NCBI GenBank assembly: GCA_016286365.1
Contig: JAEESN010000006.1
Coordinates: forward strand, 1 to 64,000
Source of the DNA: Treponema sp.
GTDB taxonomy: Bacteria > Spirochaetota > Spirochaetia > Treponematales > Treponemataceae
DNA: 64,000 nucleotides
Direction: 5' to 3'
The position numbers and the translations under genes are program-made. Shown here in pieces: positions 25,000-34,900 of this stretch (within the stretch, counting starts at the first letter, position 1; every line of letters begins with the position of its first letter). Under the pieces are notes generated by a model. It did not search any database and was not told the DNA's origin. It saw nothing but the letters and a program-made list of their open reading frames with translations.

Positions 25000-26248
25000 G
25001 TTTTTTTATGAGCATGCGTTCAATTCTGTGTGCCTGAATTTTCCTTACTGCAAAAAGATAACCTGAGTATTCCACTGTGTCTCCGGCTTTAGGCATGCGG
25101 TTAATCTTTTCTGTAAACCATCCTCCGATTGTTTCGTTTATCTGAGATTCAAGCGGAATATTCAAATCTTTTTTAAGCTCGCGGATTAAAACTGAGCCGT
25201 TTATTTCGAACTCCTTCTGGTCTTCAACTGAATCATAATCAAAAACTTTACCTCTAAGACTGTCGTCGCCAGGGAGTGCAAAAATCTCGCGCGAAATATC
25301 TTTTTCTGTTACAATGCCGTCTGTACCCGAATACTCATCAACTACGATTGCCATGGACTGGCGGTTTTCAAAAAGCATTTCCTGAACCGACGACATTTTT
25401 TTTGTACCAAGAATGAAAATCGGTGGACGCATGACTTTCTGTGCAGAAAAACCAGAGGGACATCCCTCGAACTGCAGAAGATCTTTTAAATAAATTATTC
25501 CAACGATGTCATCAATTGACTCGCGGTAAACGGGAAAGCGGGTAAAACCAAGACGCTCGGAAAGTTCAACAAGGGCTCTGTAAGAAATATCAACGGGGAC
25601 AGCCCTTATTTTTGTTCGAGGAACCATGATGTCCTGAGCTTCTAAATCTGAAAATTTAAAGACCTGGGTCATAAGGCGGTTTTCGTTTTCTTCTATAATT
25701 CCGCTTTCCCAGCTCATATCAAAAAATGTTTTAATTTCTTCTTCGGTATATGTCTTTTTTGATTTTGATTTTTTAATTCCAAAGAGCCACAAAAATGCTC
25801 CCGCAAAGCTTGTAACAACTGCAACCACGGGCCTCATTATAAAAACAATCACCGAAACAAATCCGCTTAAGCCGTATGCAATCTTATCGGGACAGCGGGT
25901 GGCAATTGACTTTGGAGTAATCTCTCCGAATATTAAAAGAAGGATTGTTGCTGTTAGTGTTGCATAACTTACGCCTGACTGTCCGAATAAAGAAAGTGCA
26001 ATCGAAGTGAGAATAGAAGAAAGATAGATATTTACAAGGTCGTTCGAAATAAGAAGTGAGTTTATAAGATACTCTTTTTTGTCTAAGAGCTTTCCTACCC
26101 TAAGAGCCTTTTTTTCGCGGTTCTTTCTTTTAAGGCGAAGACGCAGTTTATTCATTCCGAGGAATGCACTTTCCGAGATCGAAAAGAGCATGGAGAGAAT
26201 TATTAAAACTGCGCAGATTATGAATAAATACGAGGGAACTTCTTCCAT
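24968..26248 (-). CDS. CNNM/CorC-type membrane protein (HlyC/CorC family) B
   Basis: A 426-residue paralogue of the next gene, with CNNM membrane helices and GEITPKSIATRCP, a CBS pair (QDIMVPRTKIRAVPVD, MAIVVDEYSGTDGIVTEKDI) and a CorC_HlyC tail (IGGWFTEKINRMPKAGD). It is closer to the consensus than its partner (intact VDEYSGT). It starts three bases after the thioredoxin-like lipoprotein stop and overlaps the following paralogue. It is likely a divalent cation transporter subunit or regulator; the ion specificity is not clear. Confidence 0.9.
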   Translation of the reverse strand: MEEVPSYLFIICAVLIILSMLFSISESAFLGMNKLRLRLKRKNREKKALRVGKLLDKKEYLINSLLISNDLVNIYLSSILTSIALSLFGQSGVSYATLTATILLLIFGEITPKSIATRCPDKIAYGLSGFVSVIVFIMRPVVAVVTSFAGAFLWLFGIKKSKSKKTYTEEEIKTFFDMSWESGIIEENENRLMTQVFKFSDLEAQDIMVPRTKIRAVPVDISYRALVELSERLGFTRFPVYRESIDDIVGIIYLKDLLQFEGCPSGFSAQKVMRPPIFILGTKKMSSVQEMLFENRQSMAIVVDEYSGTDGIVTEKDISREIFALPGDDSLRGKVFDYDSVEDQKEFEINGSVLIRELKKDLNIPLESQINETIGGWFTEKINRMPKAGDTVEYSGYLFAVRKIQAHRIERMLIKKLETEGEESNG

Positions 26249-26251
26249 ATA

Positions 26252-27253
26252 TTATTGTTCAACAGTTTTTACGGTATTCTGGAAATACTCTAGTCCGTTT
26301 TCCAGAAACAGTTTTAAATCATCATCAGGATTTAAAGAAAGAGCCTTATTCAGATATTCTAAAAGACGCGGATCATCAATGGAAACAAAGCGTTCAAGGA
26401 TATAAGCAGCCATGTAGTAACAGTGGATTTTTTCGTCTTTAGAAAGCCAGTCACTCTCTGCTATATCAAGATATTTTTTTACTGCAGCTTCGTAATCATG
26501 ACTCTGAACACAAAGCTCCGAAGCTTCTGAATCGGCAATCATATAAACATACTTTCCGATTTTACCGGTTTTGTTTTCGGGATCGAGTGTTACTGCAAGG
26601 CGGGCAAGGTCAATCAAAGAGGAATGAAACTTTACAGGCGTTGTTTCGTAAAGCGATTCTATAGAAGTAAATTTTTCTGAATCCGAAGATGCATTTTCTA
26701 TGAGCTCTACAAGATGCGAACTCATCTTTGTTTCTTCGTAATAATAATCAAGGATGGCGCCGAATTTCTGTGCATCCATTTTATCTTCATCATAAGAAAT
26801 TTCGTTTACGACATATCCCTGAGGAAGAATAAAAGCAAAGAACGGTGTATATTCTACGGCAAGAGTTGCAATGAGTTCAAAGCCTTCGCCAATCGCATCG
26901 GAATAAAACTGATTTTCTTCTTTCTGGGCTTTTGTTCCGTCTTCTACAATTACAGATTTCTGGAAAGTCTTCTGGGAACAATCCATCCTGTAAAGAACGA
27001 ATTTATCTTTTGCCTGATTTTTAAACTCTTTTGAGGAAAGAATATTTTTAAGGAAAAAAGCACTTCCGCCGCCCTGCTCCCCTTCTTCCTGAGTTATGAT
27101 TGCTAAAATCGGGAGTTTTTTCTTAAGAGCTTCTTTCTGTGCTTCCGAATAGCTTACGTAACATCCATATTCATCAATATGGTAGCCTTTTGAACATCCG
27201 GCAAAAAGGAGACAGATAATCAGTGATATTATAACGGCATAAGTCTTTTTCAT
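26252..27253 (-). CDS. Lipoprotein with thioredoxin-like and TPR-like regions
   Basis: A 333-residue lipoprotein (lipobox LLFAGC near residue 19). Residues about 40-150 suggest a thioredoxin-like fold (KLPILAIITQEE..., YTPFFAFILPQGYVV) but the CXXC redox pair is absent, so it is unlikely to be an oxidoreductase. The C-terminal 170 residues are helical with TPR-like spacing (YMAAYILERFVSIDDPRLLEYLNKAL). It lies between purL and the CNNM pair, with 12 and 3 bases to its neighbours. Its role is unknown. Confidence 0.65.
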   Translation of the reverse strand: MKKTYAVIISLIICLLFAGCSKGYHIDEYGCYVSYSEAQKEALKKKLPILAIITQEEGEQGGGSAFFLKNILSSKEFKNQAKDKFVLYRMDCSQKTFQKSVIVEDGTKAQKEENQFYSDAIGEGFELIATLAVEYTPFFAFILPQGYVVNEISYDEDKMDAQKFGAILDYYYEETKMSSHLVELIENASSDSEKFTSIESLYETTPVKFHSSLIDLARLAVTLDPENKTGKIGKYVYMIADSEASELCVQSHDYEAAVKKYLDIAESDWLSKDEKIHCYYMAAYILERFVSIDDPRLLEYLNKALSLNPDDDLKLFLENGLEYFQNTVKTVEQ

Positions 27254-27265
27254 TCTTTGTCCTTA

Positions 27266-30200
27266 TTATTTAAAGTAAGAAACACCGGCAGCAAAGAGGT
27301 TTTCGCAGGTTGTTTCGTTCTGGTTTGTCAAAGGATTTCCTCCGACATTCTTGAATAAATCAAAGCTTGCTCCACCATTTTCCATGCCAACGCCACGTTC
27401 AGAGTGTCCCATCTTTCCAAGAACGTGTCCGTCCGGAGAAGTGATTCCTTCGATTGCATAAGCAGAACCGTTTGGATTGTCAGGCTCTGTGATTGCAGGC
27501 TTTCCGAACTCATTTACGTACTGTGTGAATACCTGTCCGTTTTCGAAGAGTTTTTTAGCTGTTGCTTCGTCGCAGACAAATCGTCCTTCACCATGGCTTA
27601 TTGCAATAAGGTGATTTCTTTCGTCCACTACTGATGGATGCATTGCCCAAGGGCTTGTTGCAGAAACAATTCGTGTACGAACGATGCGTGAAATATGGCG
27701 TCCGATTCTGTTGTATGTAAGGGTAGGCATATCGTCTTTCATGTCTACGATTTCGCCGTACATTGCAAGACCGGTTTTTACCAAAGCCTGGAAGCCGTTA
27801 CAGATTCCAAGAACAAGTCCGTTACGCTTTTTCAAAAGGTTCATAACTTCGTCGCTGATGTTTCCAGCCTTTAATACGTTTGCAATAAATTTTGCAGAAC
27901 CATCCGGCTCATCACCGGCAGAGAATCCTCCGGAAAGGGCAAGAATCTGAGTATCTTTGAGTTCTTTTTCGAGCTCTAAAAGAGACTGAGCGAGCATATC
28001 AGGAGTTTTATTTCTTAATACGACAATCTTTGTATTTCCGCCAGCAAGATTGAATGCGCGTGCCATATCCATTTCGCAGTTTGTTCCAGGGAATACAGGA
28101 AGCAGTACTTTTGGATGAGATTTTGGCTGTACGAATGCAGGAGCCTTTCTTACGTCGCTCAAGGATTTATGAACGGAAGTTGCCCATTCAGGGAGTTCAG
28201 GCTGAACTTCGGCACCGCTTACGCGAGGGAATACTTTGCTTAATTTTTCTTCCCATGTATCAACACAATCATAAAGGCTGATTTCGATTTCTTTCTTTTC
28301 TATATTATTGAGTGATGCATTCTTAATGAGGATGCGCGGTTCGTCTAAGGTAAGACCAAGTTTTACAAGGGTACCTTTTTCGAACGATGCTTTTTCAAAA
28401 TCAGAAACATATGCAGAAGGAACTTCTACGATGATGTTTCCGTAGGTTGGAACAAAGAGGTCGTTTACAGAGATTTCTTTAGAAAGGTCTAATCTTACAC
28501 CAACAAGATTTCCCATTGCCATCTTTGTTAATGCTTCTGCAATACCACCTGCCTGAACAGGATACATAGAAGCAATCTTATTTGCTTTATTGAGTTCGTA
28601 TAAAACATCTGAGTTTTTAAGGAAGGTTTCAAAGTCAGGTGCAAGAAGCTCTGAATAAGGAACCTTTACCATATAAACATTGTTTCCCGAAGTTTTAAAT
28701 GAACCGCTTATTACGTTTTCTGCTTCGTCGTGACCGACTGCAAAACTTACAAGAGTGTGAGGAACATTGATGTGTTCAAATGTTCCCGACATTGAGTCCT
28801 TTCCACCAATAGAAGCACAACCTGATTCAATCTGTGCATCTACAGAACCGAGCAAAGCTGCAGCAGGATAACCCCAGGTTTTTTCGCTTACTGCACGACC
28901 AAAGAATTCCTGGAAGCTTAAACGGCTGTCGCGTGCCTTACCACCAATACAGGTGATTTTAGCAAGAGAACTCAAAACTGCTGTTTTTGCACCGTGCCAT
29001 GGAGACCACTGGCCAACACGCGGATCAAAGCCGTAAGACATTAAAGAAACAGTTGAAGTTTCACGAGGGCTTACGACAGGAATCTTTGCAGACATTCCGG
29101 CTTCCGGTGTATTCTGATATTTTCCTCCGTACGGGAACAAAACAGTTGAAGCACCAATAGAACCGTCAAAGCGTTCACCAAGTCCACGCTGAGAACAGCA
29201 GGCAAGGTCGTTCATATTTGTAAGCCAGGCTTCTTTTACGTTGCGTTCTACGCAGTTTTCGCATTTTACTGTCTGACTAAGTTTTTCTTTTACAGAATCA
29301 AGAGGATTTAAAAGCGGAGATTTTTCAGGTGCGGCAGGCTGTTCAATAAGGGCAGTCGCTTCGTGATGAGCACCGGCAGCATCTAAAAATTCGCGTCCGA
29401 TATTTACGATTGTTTTTCCGCGCCACTTCATTACAAGGCGGTTTGTATCTGTAACAACTGCAACAACAACTGCGTTAAGATTTTCTTTGTTTGCAGCTTC
29501 TATAAATTTATCTACATCCTTTTTGCGTACAACTACTGCCATTCTTTCCTGGCTTTCGCTGATTGCAAGCTCTGTACCGTTTAAACCTTCGTACTTCTTT
29601 GGAACCTTATCAAGGTCGATTTCAAGTCCCGGGGCAAGTTCACCGATTGCAACAGAAACACCACCGGCACCAAAGTCGTTACAGCGGCGGATCATAAGGC
29701 TTACGTCTTTATTGCGGAAAAGGCGCTGAATCTTACGCTCTTCTACGGCATTACCCTTCTGAACTTCTGCGGCTGCTGTAGTAACTGACTTTTCTGTGTG
29801 TACTTTAGAAGAACCTGTTGCACCACCAATACCATCGCGGCCAGTTCCACCACCCAAAAGAATGATGATGTCCCCTGCTTCCGGGCGTTCGCGGATTACT
29901 GTATCAACAGGAGCAGCGGCAATAACAGCACCAAGCTCCATTCTTTTTGCAAGGTAACCCGGATGGTAGATTTCTTCTACCTGACCTGTTGTAAGACCAA
30001 TCTGGTTTCCGTAGCTTGAAAATCCCTGTGCTGCTTCGCGGCAGAGTTTAATCTGAGGAAGTTTTCCTTTTAATGTATCTTTTAAAGGAACTGTAGGGTC
30101 TGCAGCACCTGTAATACGCATAGACTGATATACCCATGAGCGTCCCGAAAGCGGGTCACGGATGGCACCACCAAGACAGGTTGCGGCTCCACCAAAAGGT

Positions 30201-31255
30201 TCAATTTCTGTAGGGTGATTGTGAGTTTCGTTTTTGAACATCAAAAGCCAGCGTTCTGTTGCACGCTTATCATCCTTTTTAAGAGGACGGCCTTTTTCGT
30301 CTGCAGTGTAATGAACATCAATATAAACAGAGCAGGCATTGTTTTCTTCGGAAACTTCCATATCCTCAAGCTTTCCGTGCTTTTTAAGATACTTCATTCC
30401 GATTACAGCCATATCCATGAGGCAGACTGGTTTATCTGTACGTCCGGCATAAAGGTCGGTACGCATATTTGTATAATTTTCAAGTGATTTTTTGAAGAGC
30501 GGTGCATAAGGTCCGTCTTCGATTTTGATGTCTTTTAATTCTGTTAAGAATGTTGTATGGCGGCAGTGATCAGACCAGTAAGTGTCGAGTACACGGATTT
30601 CTGTTTCTACAGGATCACGTCCTTCGCCCTTAAAATAATCCTGAAGGAATTTGATATCCGCAAAGTCCATCGCAAGACCCATTTTGTTGCGGTATTCTTC
30701 GAGCTTTTTATCGTTGAATCCGATAAAGCCTTTTACAACAGGGATATCATCAGGATTTTCGATCTTCATCGCAAGAGTTGCAGGCTTTTTATCGTCTGTA
30801 AGGCGTGAATCAACCGGGTTTATTACATAGTTCTGAATTTTTTCTATATCTTTTTTAGAGATTTTTCCTTTTAACAAAAGAACTTTTGCACAGCGTACAA
30901 CAGGAGGCTCAGAATTAACCTTTACATTTTTAAGCCCCGCACGTAAAAGAGAAATACACTGTTCTGCACTGTCGGCTCTCTGATCATACTGTCCCGGAAG
31001 ATATTCCCAGATGATTACGGTGTCCTTGTCGGGATTTGGAAGAAAATCGAAGGTAACAAAATCGCTCTGCGGCTCGGAGAAAATACGTGTGGCCGCAATC
31101 TTTGCTACTTCGTCAGAAACATTTTCTATATCATAACGATTTAAATAACGAACGCCTGTAACTCCAGGAATTCCCAAAAATCCATTAATCTGTGATAAAA
31201 AATTGCGTGCTTCGTTTTCGAACCCTGCACGTCTTTCTACGTAGAGTCTGTACAT
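27266..31255 (-). CDS. purL: Phosphoribosylformylglycinamidine synthase, single-chain type
   Basis: A 1329-residue enzyme that converts FGAR to FGAM using glutamine and ATP in purine synthesis. The first part includes the PurS-like domain and linker. The AIRS-type domains follow (NETHNHPTEIEPFGGAATC, ...GGGTGRDGIGGATG), and the C-terminal glutaminase has the catalytic Cys in GICNGFQ and the His in GHSERG. Subunits that are separate in many Gram-positives are fused here. The ATG has no SD; TATACT lies seven bases upstream with TTGTAC 17 bases further, suggesting a leaderless message. It heads an operon with the lipoprotein and CNNM genes. Confidence 0.95.
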   Translation of the reverse strand: MYRLYVERRAGFENEARNFLSQINGFLGIPGVTGVRYLNRYDIENVSDEVAKIAATRIFSEPQSDFVTFDFLPNPDKDTVIIWEYLPGQYDQRADSAEQCISLLRAGLKNVKVNSEPPVVRCAKVLLLKGKISKKDIEKIQNYVINPVDSRLTDDKKPATLAMKIENPDDIPVVKGFIGFNDKKLEEYRNKMGLAMDFADIKFLQDYFKGEGRDPVETEIRVLDTYWSDHCRHTTFLTELKDIKIEDGPYAPLFKKSLENYTNMRTDLYAGRTDKPVCLMDMAVIGMKYLKKHGKLEDMEVSEENNACSVYIDVHYTADEKGRPLKKDDKRATERWLLMFKNETHNHPTEIEPFGGAATCLGGAIRDPLSGRSWVYQSMRITGAADPTVPLKDTLKGKLPQIKLCREAAQGFSSYGNQIGLTTGQVEEIYHPGYLAKRMELGAVIAAAPVDTVIRERPEAGDIIILLGGGTGRDGIGGATGSSKVHTEKSVTTAAAEVQKGNAVEERKIQRLFRNKDVSLMIRRCNDFGAGGVSVAIGELAPGLEIDLDKVPKKYEGLNGTELAISESQERMAVVVRKKDVDKFIEAANKENLNAVVVAVVTDTNRLVMKWRGKTIVNIGREFLDAAGAHHEATALIEQPAAPEKSPLLNPLDSVKEKLSQTVKCENCVERNVKEAWLTNMNDLACCSQRGLGERFDGSIGASTVLFPYGGKYQNTPEAGMSAKIPVVSPRETSTVSLMSYGFDPRVGQWSPWHGAKTAVLSSLAKITCIGGKARDSRLSFQEFFGRAVSEKTWGYPAAALLGSVDAQIESGCASIGGKDSMSGTFEHINVPHTLVSFAVGHDEAENVISGSFKTSGNNVYMVKVPYSELLAPDFETFLKNSDVLYELNKANKIASMYPVQAGGIAEALTKMAMGNLVGVRLDLSKEISVNDLFVPTYGNIIVEVPSAYVSDFEKASFEKGTLVKLGLTLDEPRILIKNASLNNIEKKEIEISLYDCVDTWEEKLSKVFPRVSGAEVQPELPEWATSVHKSLSDVRKAPAFVQPKSHPKVLLPVFPGTNCEMDMARAFNLAGGNTKIVVLRNKTPDMLAQSLLELEKELKDTQILALSGGFSAGDEPDGSAKFIANVLKAGNISDEVMNLLKKRNGLVLGICNGFQALVKTGLAMYGEIVDMKDDMPTLTYNRIGRHISRIVRTRIVSATSPWAMHPSVVDERNHLIAISHGEGRFVCDEATAKKLFENGQVFTQYVNEFGKPAITEPDNPNGSAYAIEGITSPDGHVLGKMGHSERGVGMENGGASFDLFKNVGGNPLTNQNETTCENLFAAGVSYFK

Positions 31256-31262
31256 AGAAAAA

Positions 31263-31291
31263 AGTATAATATTTTTTTTTAGTTAGTACAA
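31263..31291 (-). promoter_or_regulatory. purL promoter, leaderless spacing
   Basis: TTGTAC (31286-31291), 17 nt, TATACT (31263-31268) on the minus strand, then seven bases to the ATG. Confidence 0.6.
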
Positions 31292-31364
31292 TGAGGGAAA
31301 ATCTTTCTGCCGGTTCTGATTAGCAATACTGATTGCCGGTCTGAATATCACTCTGATTAAATGC

Positions 31365-31859
31365 TTACACCGTAAACTTTATCTCGCGGCCGGTTTTCTG
31401 ATACTGGTAGTAGCGGACGCCGGCGGCATTCATCAGTTTTTTGGAAACTTCTACGGATGGGGTTCCGTCGTATTTATTTTCGTCGTAAACAACTGTTTTA
31501 ATTCCGGACTGGATGATTGCTTTTGCACATTCGTTGCACGGAAAGAGTGTTACATAGATTTTACAGCCTTCGAGAGAGCCACCCCTGTAATTCAGGATTG
31601 CATTTAATTCGCTGTGGCATACGTATGCATATTTTGTATCCATTGTGTCGCCTTCGCGTGCCCACGGAAATTCATCATCGGAACAGCCGAGCGGAAATCC
31701 GTTGTATCCCATTGAACGGATTTTATTATCAGGCCCAACGATGCACGCTCCAACCTGAGAGTTTGGATCCTTTGAACGTAAGGAAGAAAGACGCGCTACT
31801 CCCATAAAATATTCATCCCAAGAAATATAATCTGCTCTTTTTGGTACACCTGTTCCCAT
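31365..31859 (-). CDS. Deoxycytidylate (dCMP) deaminase
   Basis: A 164-residue zinc deaminase of the ComEB/dCMP deaminase family, producing dUMP for thymidylate synthesis. Zinc ligands are visible in HSELNAIL and PCNEC, and RSKDPNSQVGACIV is the family N-terminal motif. GGAG precedes the ATG. It lies downstream of the CarB-DapF fusion gene with a 60-base gap. Confidence 0.94.
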   Translation of the reverse strand: MGTGVPKRADYISWDEYFMGVARLSSLRSKDPNSQVGACIVGPDNKIRSMGYNGFPLGCSDDEFPWAREGDTMDTKYAYVCHSELNAILNYRGGSLEGCKIYVTLFPCNECAKAIIQSGIKTVVYDENKYDGTPSVEVSKKLMNAAGVRYYQYQKTGREIKFTV

Positions 31860-31921
31860 TTTTTTCTCCTATAAAATAATCATCATAAAATTATCAGATA
31901 ATCTATTTAATTTTTTACAAA

Positions 31922-34900
31922 TTACTGTACTGAGATTTCTCCCTGGAAGAGGCACGAAACTCCTCCGGTAAGACTCACTCCATCATCAGTGTATTTAACT
32001 GTAAGCACACCACCCGGAAGTTCAACCGAAATCTCCTGATTTTTTTTGCAGTAACCGTTTATTACAGAAGCAATTACTGCAGCTACAGCTCCCGACGGAG
32101 ATGACTGAACTTCGCCTGTTCCCATCTGCCAGCTTCGCATCTTTATTTTATTCGGAGATTCAACCTTTACAAACTGGATATCGGCTCCATCGGGGAAGGC
32201 TTCGTTTCGTTCGAACACAGGACCATTCTTTTCTACATCGACCATATCAACATAATTAGAAAAAAGTACACAATTATCTCTTTCGAATAAAACTTTAACG
32301 GCGTTATAATTTAATCCTTCTGCGCAGACTGTGATATTCTGTGGGGCAGATTCCGGAAGATGCATAAAAAGTTCTACGCTCGAAACTTTATTGTTGTTTT
32401 TATAAAGAGTCACATTCTGAACTCCGGCCTTTGTTTCTATAGAAACCGTTCTTGTGTTCTGCGAAGAAAGAAGATTATTATCGTTTACATATTTTGCTAC
32501 GGCACGGATTTCGTTTCCATACTGAGTCTGAAGTTCACCTTTTGATGAATAAACTTCCATAGAAAAATCAGCGGTTTTAGCTTTTTTTACGATGATTAAT
32601 TTTTCGGCTCCGATCGAAGTCTTTCTGTTACAAAGCTTAACTGCAAACGCACAGGGGTTATAAATATTATAATCATCCGCATTAAGAATGATATAATCGT
32701 CGCCTGTACAATCGTATTTTTCGAAGTGCATTTTCTGCTCGGAGTCGAACAGATTTCTGATGTTTATAAGCTGTGTATTTTCAGGCGAAAAACCAAGAAG
32801 CAGACAGTCGGCGACTGAATCAGCAATGTCGAAAGATGTGATGCACGGAATCTTTTTATCTATTGAATAAGATTTAAATCCGGTTGCACTCGAAGTGATT
32901 ATATAATCAAGCTTTTCTTCAAAATTTCCAGATGTGAATGTTCCCGCTTTAATTCCGAATTCATTTAAGACAGGAATGTTTTCTTCGGACGCATAAAGAT
33001 TAAATCCAAGGCTTTCGAATTTTTTTGCAACAGGTGGAAGCTTTTGAATATCGCTCTTCTGGATATTAAAAAGGATATTTCCCTTAGAGCTCATCGTATT
33101 GCCGGAAGCTATAAGACCTTTATAAATTGCTTCTTTTTTGATAGAAGAAAGTCCAAGCACCTGCCCGTGATTCTGCCTTTTATAATCATAAACCGGATAC
33201 TTAACTGCAAAATATGGCGGAACTGAATGAATCTGAGTTTTAATGCCAACTTCTTCGAGGCTCTGACCAAGCATAACTCTTGAAGCAAGAGAAACAACAG
33301 GAAGCCCCGTAATTTTAGAAATGAACGGAATATTTGCAGAAACAACGGCGCTCACTTCTTTTACGTAAAGATCGTTATTGTAATTTATAAATCTGATTGT
33401 CAAAAGACCGCGTACTTCGAGCTTTAATGCAATCTCTGATGATTTTTTTATCATCATCTCGCGGAGCACGTCGCTCAAATTCATTACAGGATAAACTTCT
33501 ACAACATCTTTTTCTTCGGAAACAAAGCGTTCCATTATGCCCGGAATGAATGTGTTTCTTGTGTCGCTTATGAGGTTTACTTCGAATTCCGGTCCGTCCA
33601 TAAAGCTCTGTGTTGTAACAAGGTTTTTGGAAATAAAGGTTGCTTCTGCGTTTGCACCAAGAATCTTTACATCCTGCTGTTCCAGGAATTTTGTAAGCTT
33701 TATAGAATCTTCTCCGCCAAAAGCTGTAACTACGCCTACCGGCTTTTCCATGTAAATAACATTCATCACGTCTTCGGCAGTTACCGGTTCTATGTAAAGA
33801 CGGTCTGCATAGCCGAAGTCGGAAGCAACGTCTATAGGGCTGTTGTTCATTATTACAACTTCGTAACCCATCTGGCGGTAAGTCTTGGCGCAAAGGATAG
33901 AAGCATAATCAGTTTCGCAAGATTGTCCGTAAAGGTTACTGCCCGAATCTATAATCAGGATTGTTCCCTTCTGAGATCTTTGTGCAATGGAAGAAAGATA
34001 AGGTTCTGCTTCGTCCATTGTGTCGTATGCGCAGTAAAAATATGGATGATAATTTTCGAAATGAGGCTCTGAATAAGAAACCCTTTTATAAACTGAATTA
34101 ACGTGTGCAAGTTTTCTGCTCTTTGTTAAAGAAAGCGCATCCTGGCTCTGTGCCTTTACGCCGTTTGCCCCGATTATCGAAAGGCTTGTGATTGCTTGAA
34201 TAAGATCATCACTATAACCGAATTTCTTTAAATCTACATAAAGGTCTATAGAAAGTGTACCTATTCCTTTCTTTACATCTTCGAGCTTCTTTTCTAAATC
34301 TGCAATATTCTGAATGTGATCTAAGAACCACCAGTCTACCTTTGTTTCGCGGTAGATTTCTTCGTGCGACATGATGTTTCTTTTAATTGCTTCGAAGATT
34401 GCATAAACCTTGAGTGCTTTTTCTTCCTGAACGTGCTTACGGATATCGTCGTTTGTTTCGCCTTCGTAATCCTTGAGTCTTAAACCTAAAGTGCCATCGG
34501 TATTTGTTCTTAAAGCCTTCATCAAAGCTTCTTCGAAGGTTCGTCCGAAAGCCATTGAAGGATTTTTTATATTGCATGAAACACAGATGCTGTCCGGCTT
34601 TGGAGAAAAACAGGTTCTGTCGTCGTTTACTTTTGAAACTTCCGGAAGTGAATATCCTATGGCTAAAAGACCTGCAACGCGTGGAATCGGGTAACCTGTT
34701 GCTTTTGTAACAAAAGGAGTGAACTCACAGGCGCGGGGATTTACTTCTATTACAACGTATTCTTTTGAATTAGGTTTTAATCCGAATTTGATGTTACATT
34801 CACCGGTGATTCCAAATGCATTTGTAATCCTTATGGCCGCACTCTGTAAAATCTGCATTTCATCTTCGCTTAAAGAAACTGCAGGGCTTACGCTTATAAA

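Noticed and set aside
33375-33893. 172-codon frame antisense/alternate inside the CarB-DapF gene
   Set aside because: Arg/Cys/His-rich composition typical of a wrong frame; the fusion frame is continuous and family-like throughout.
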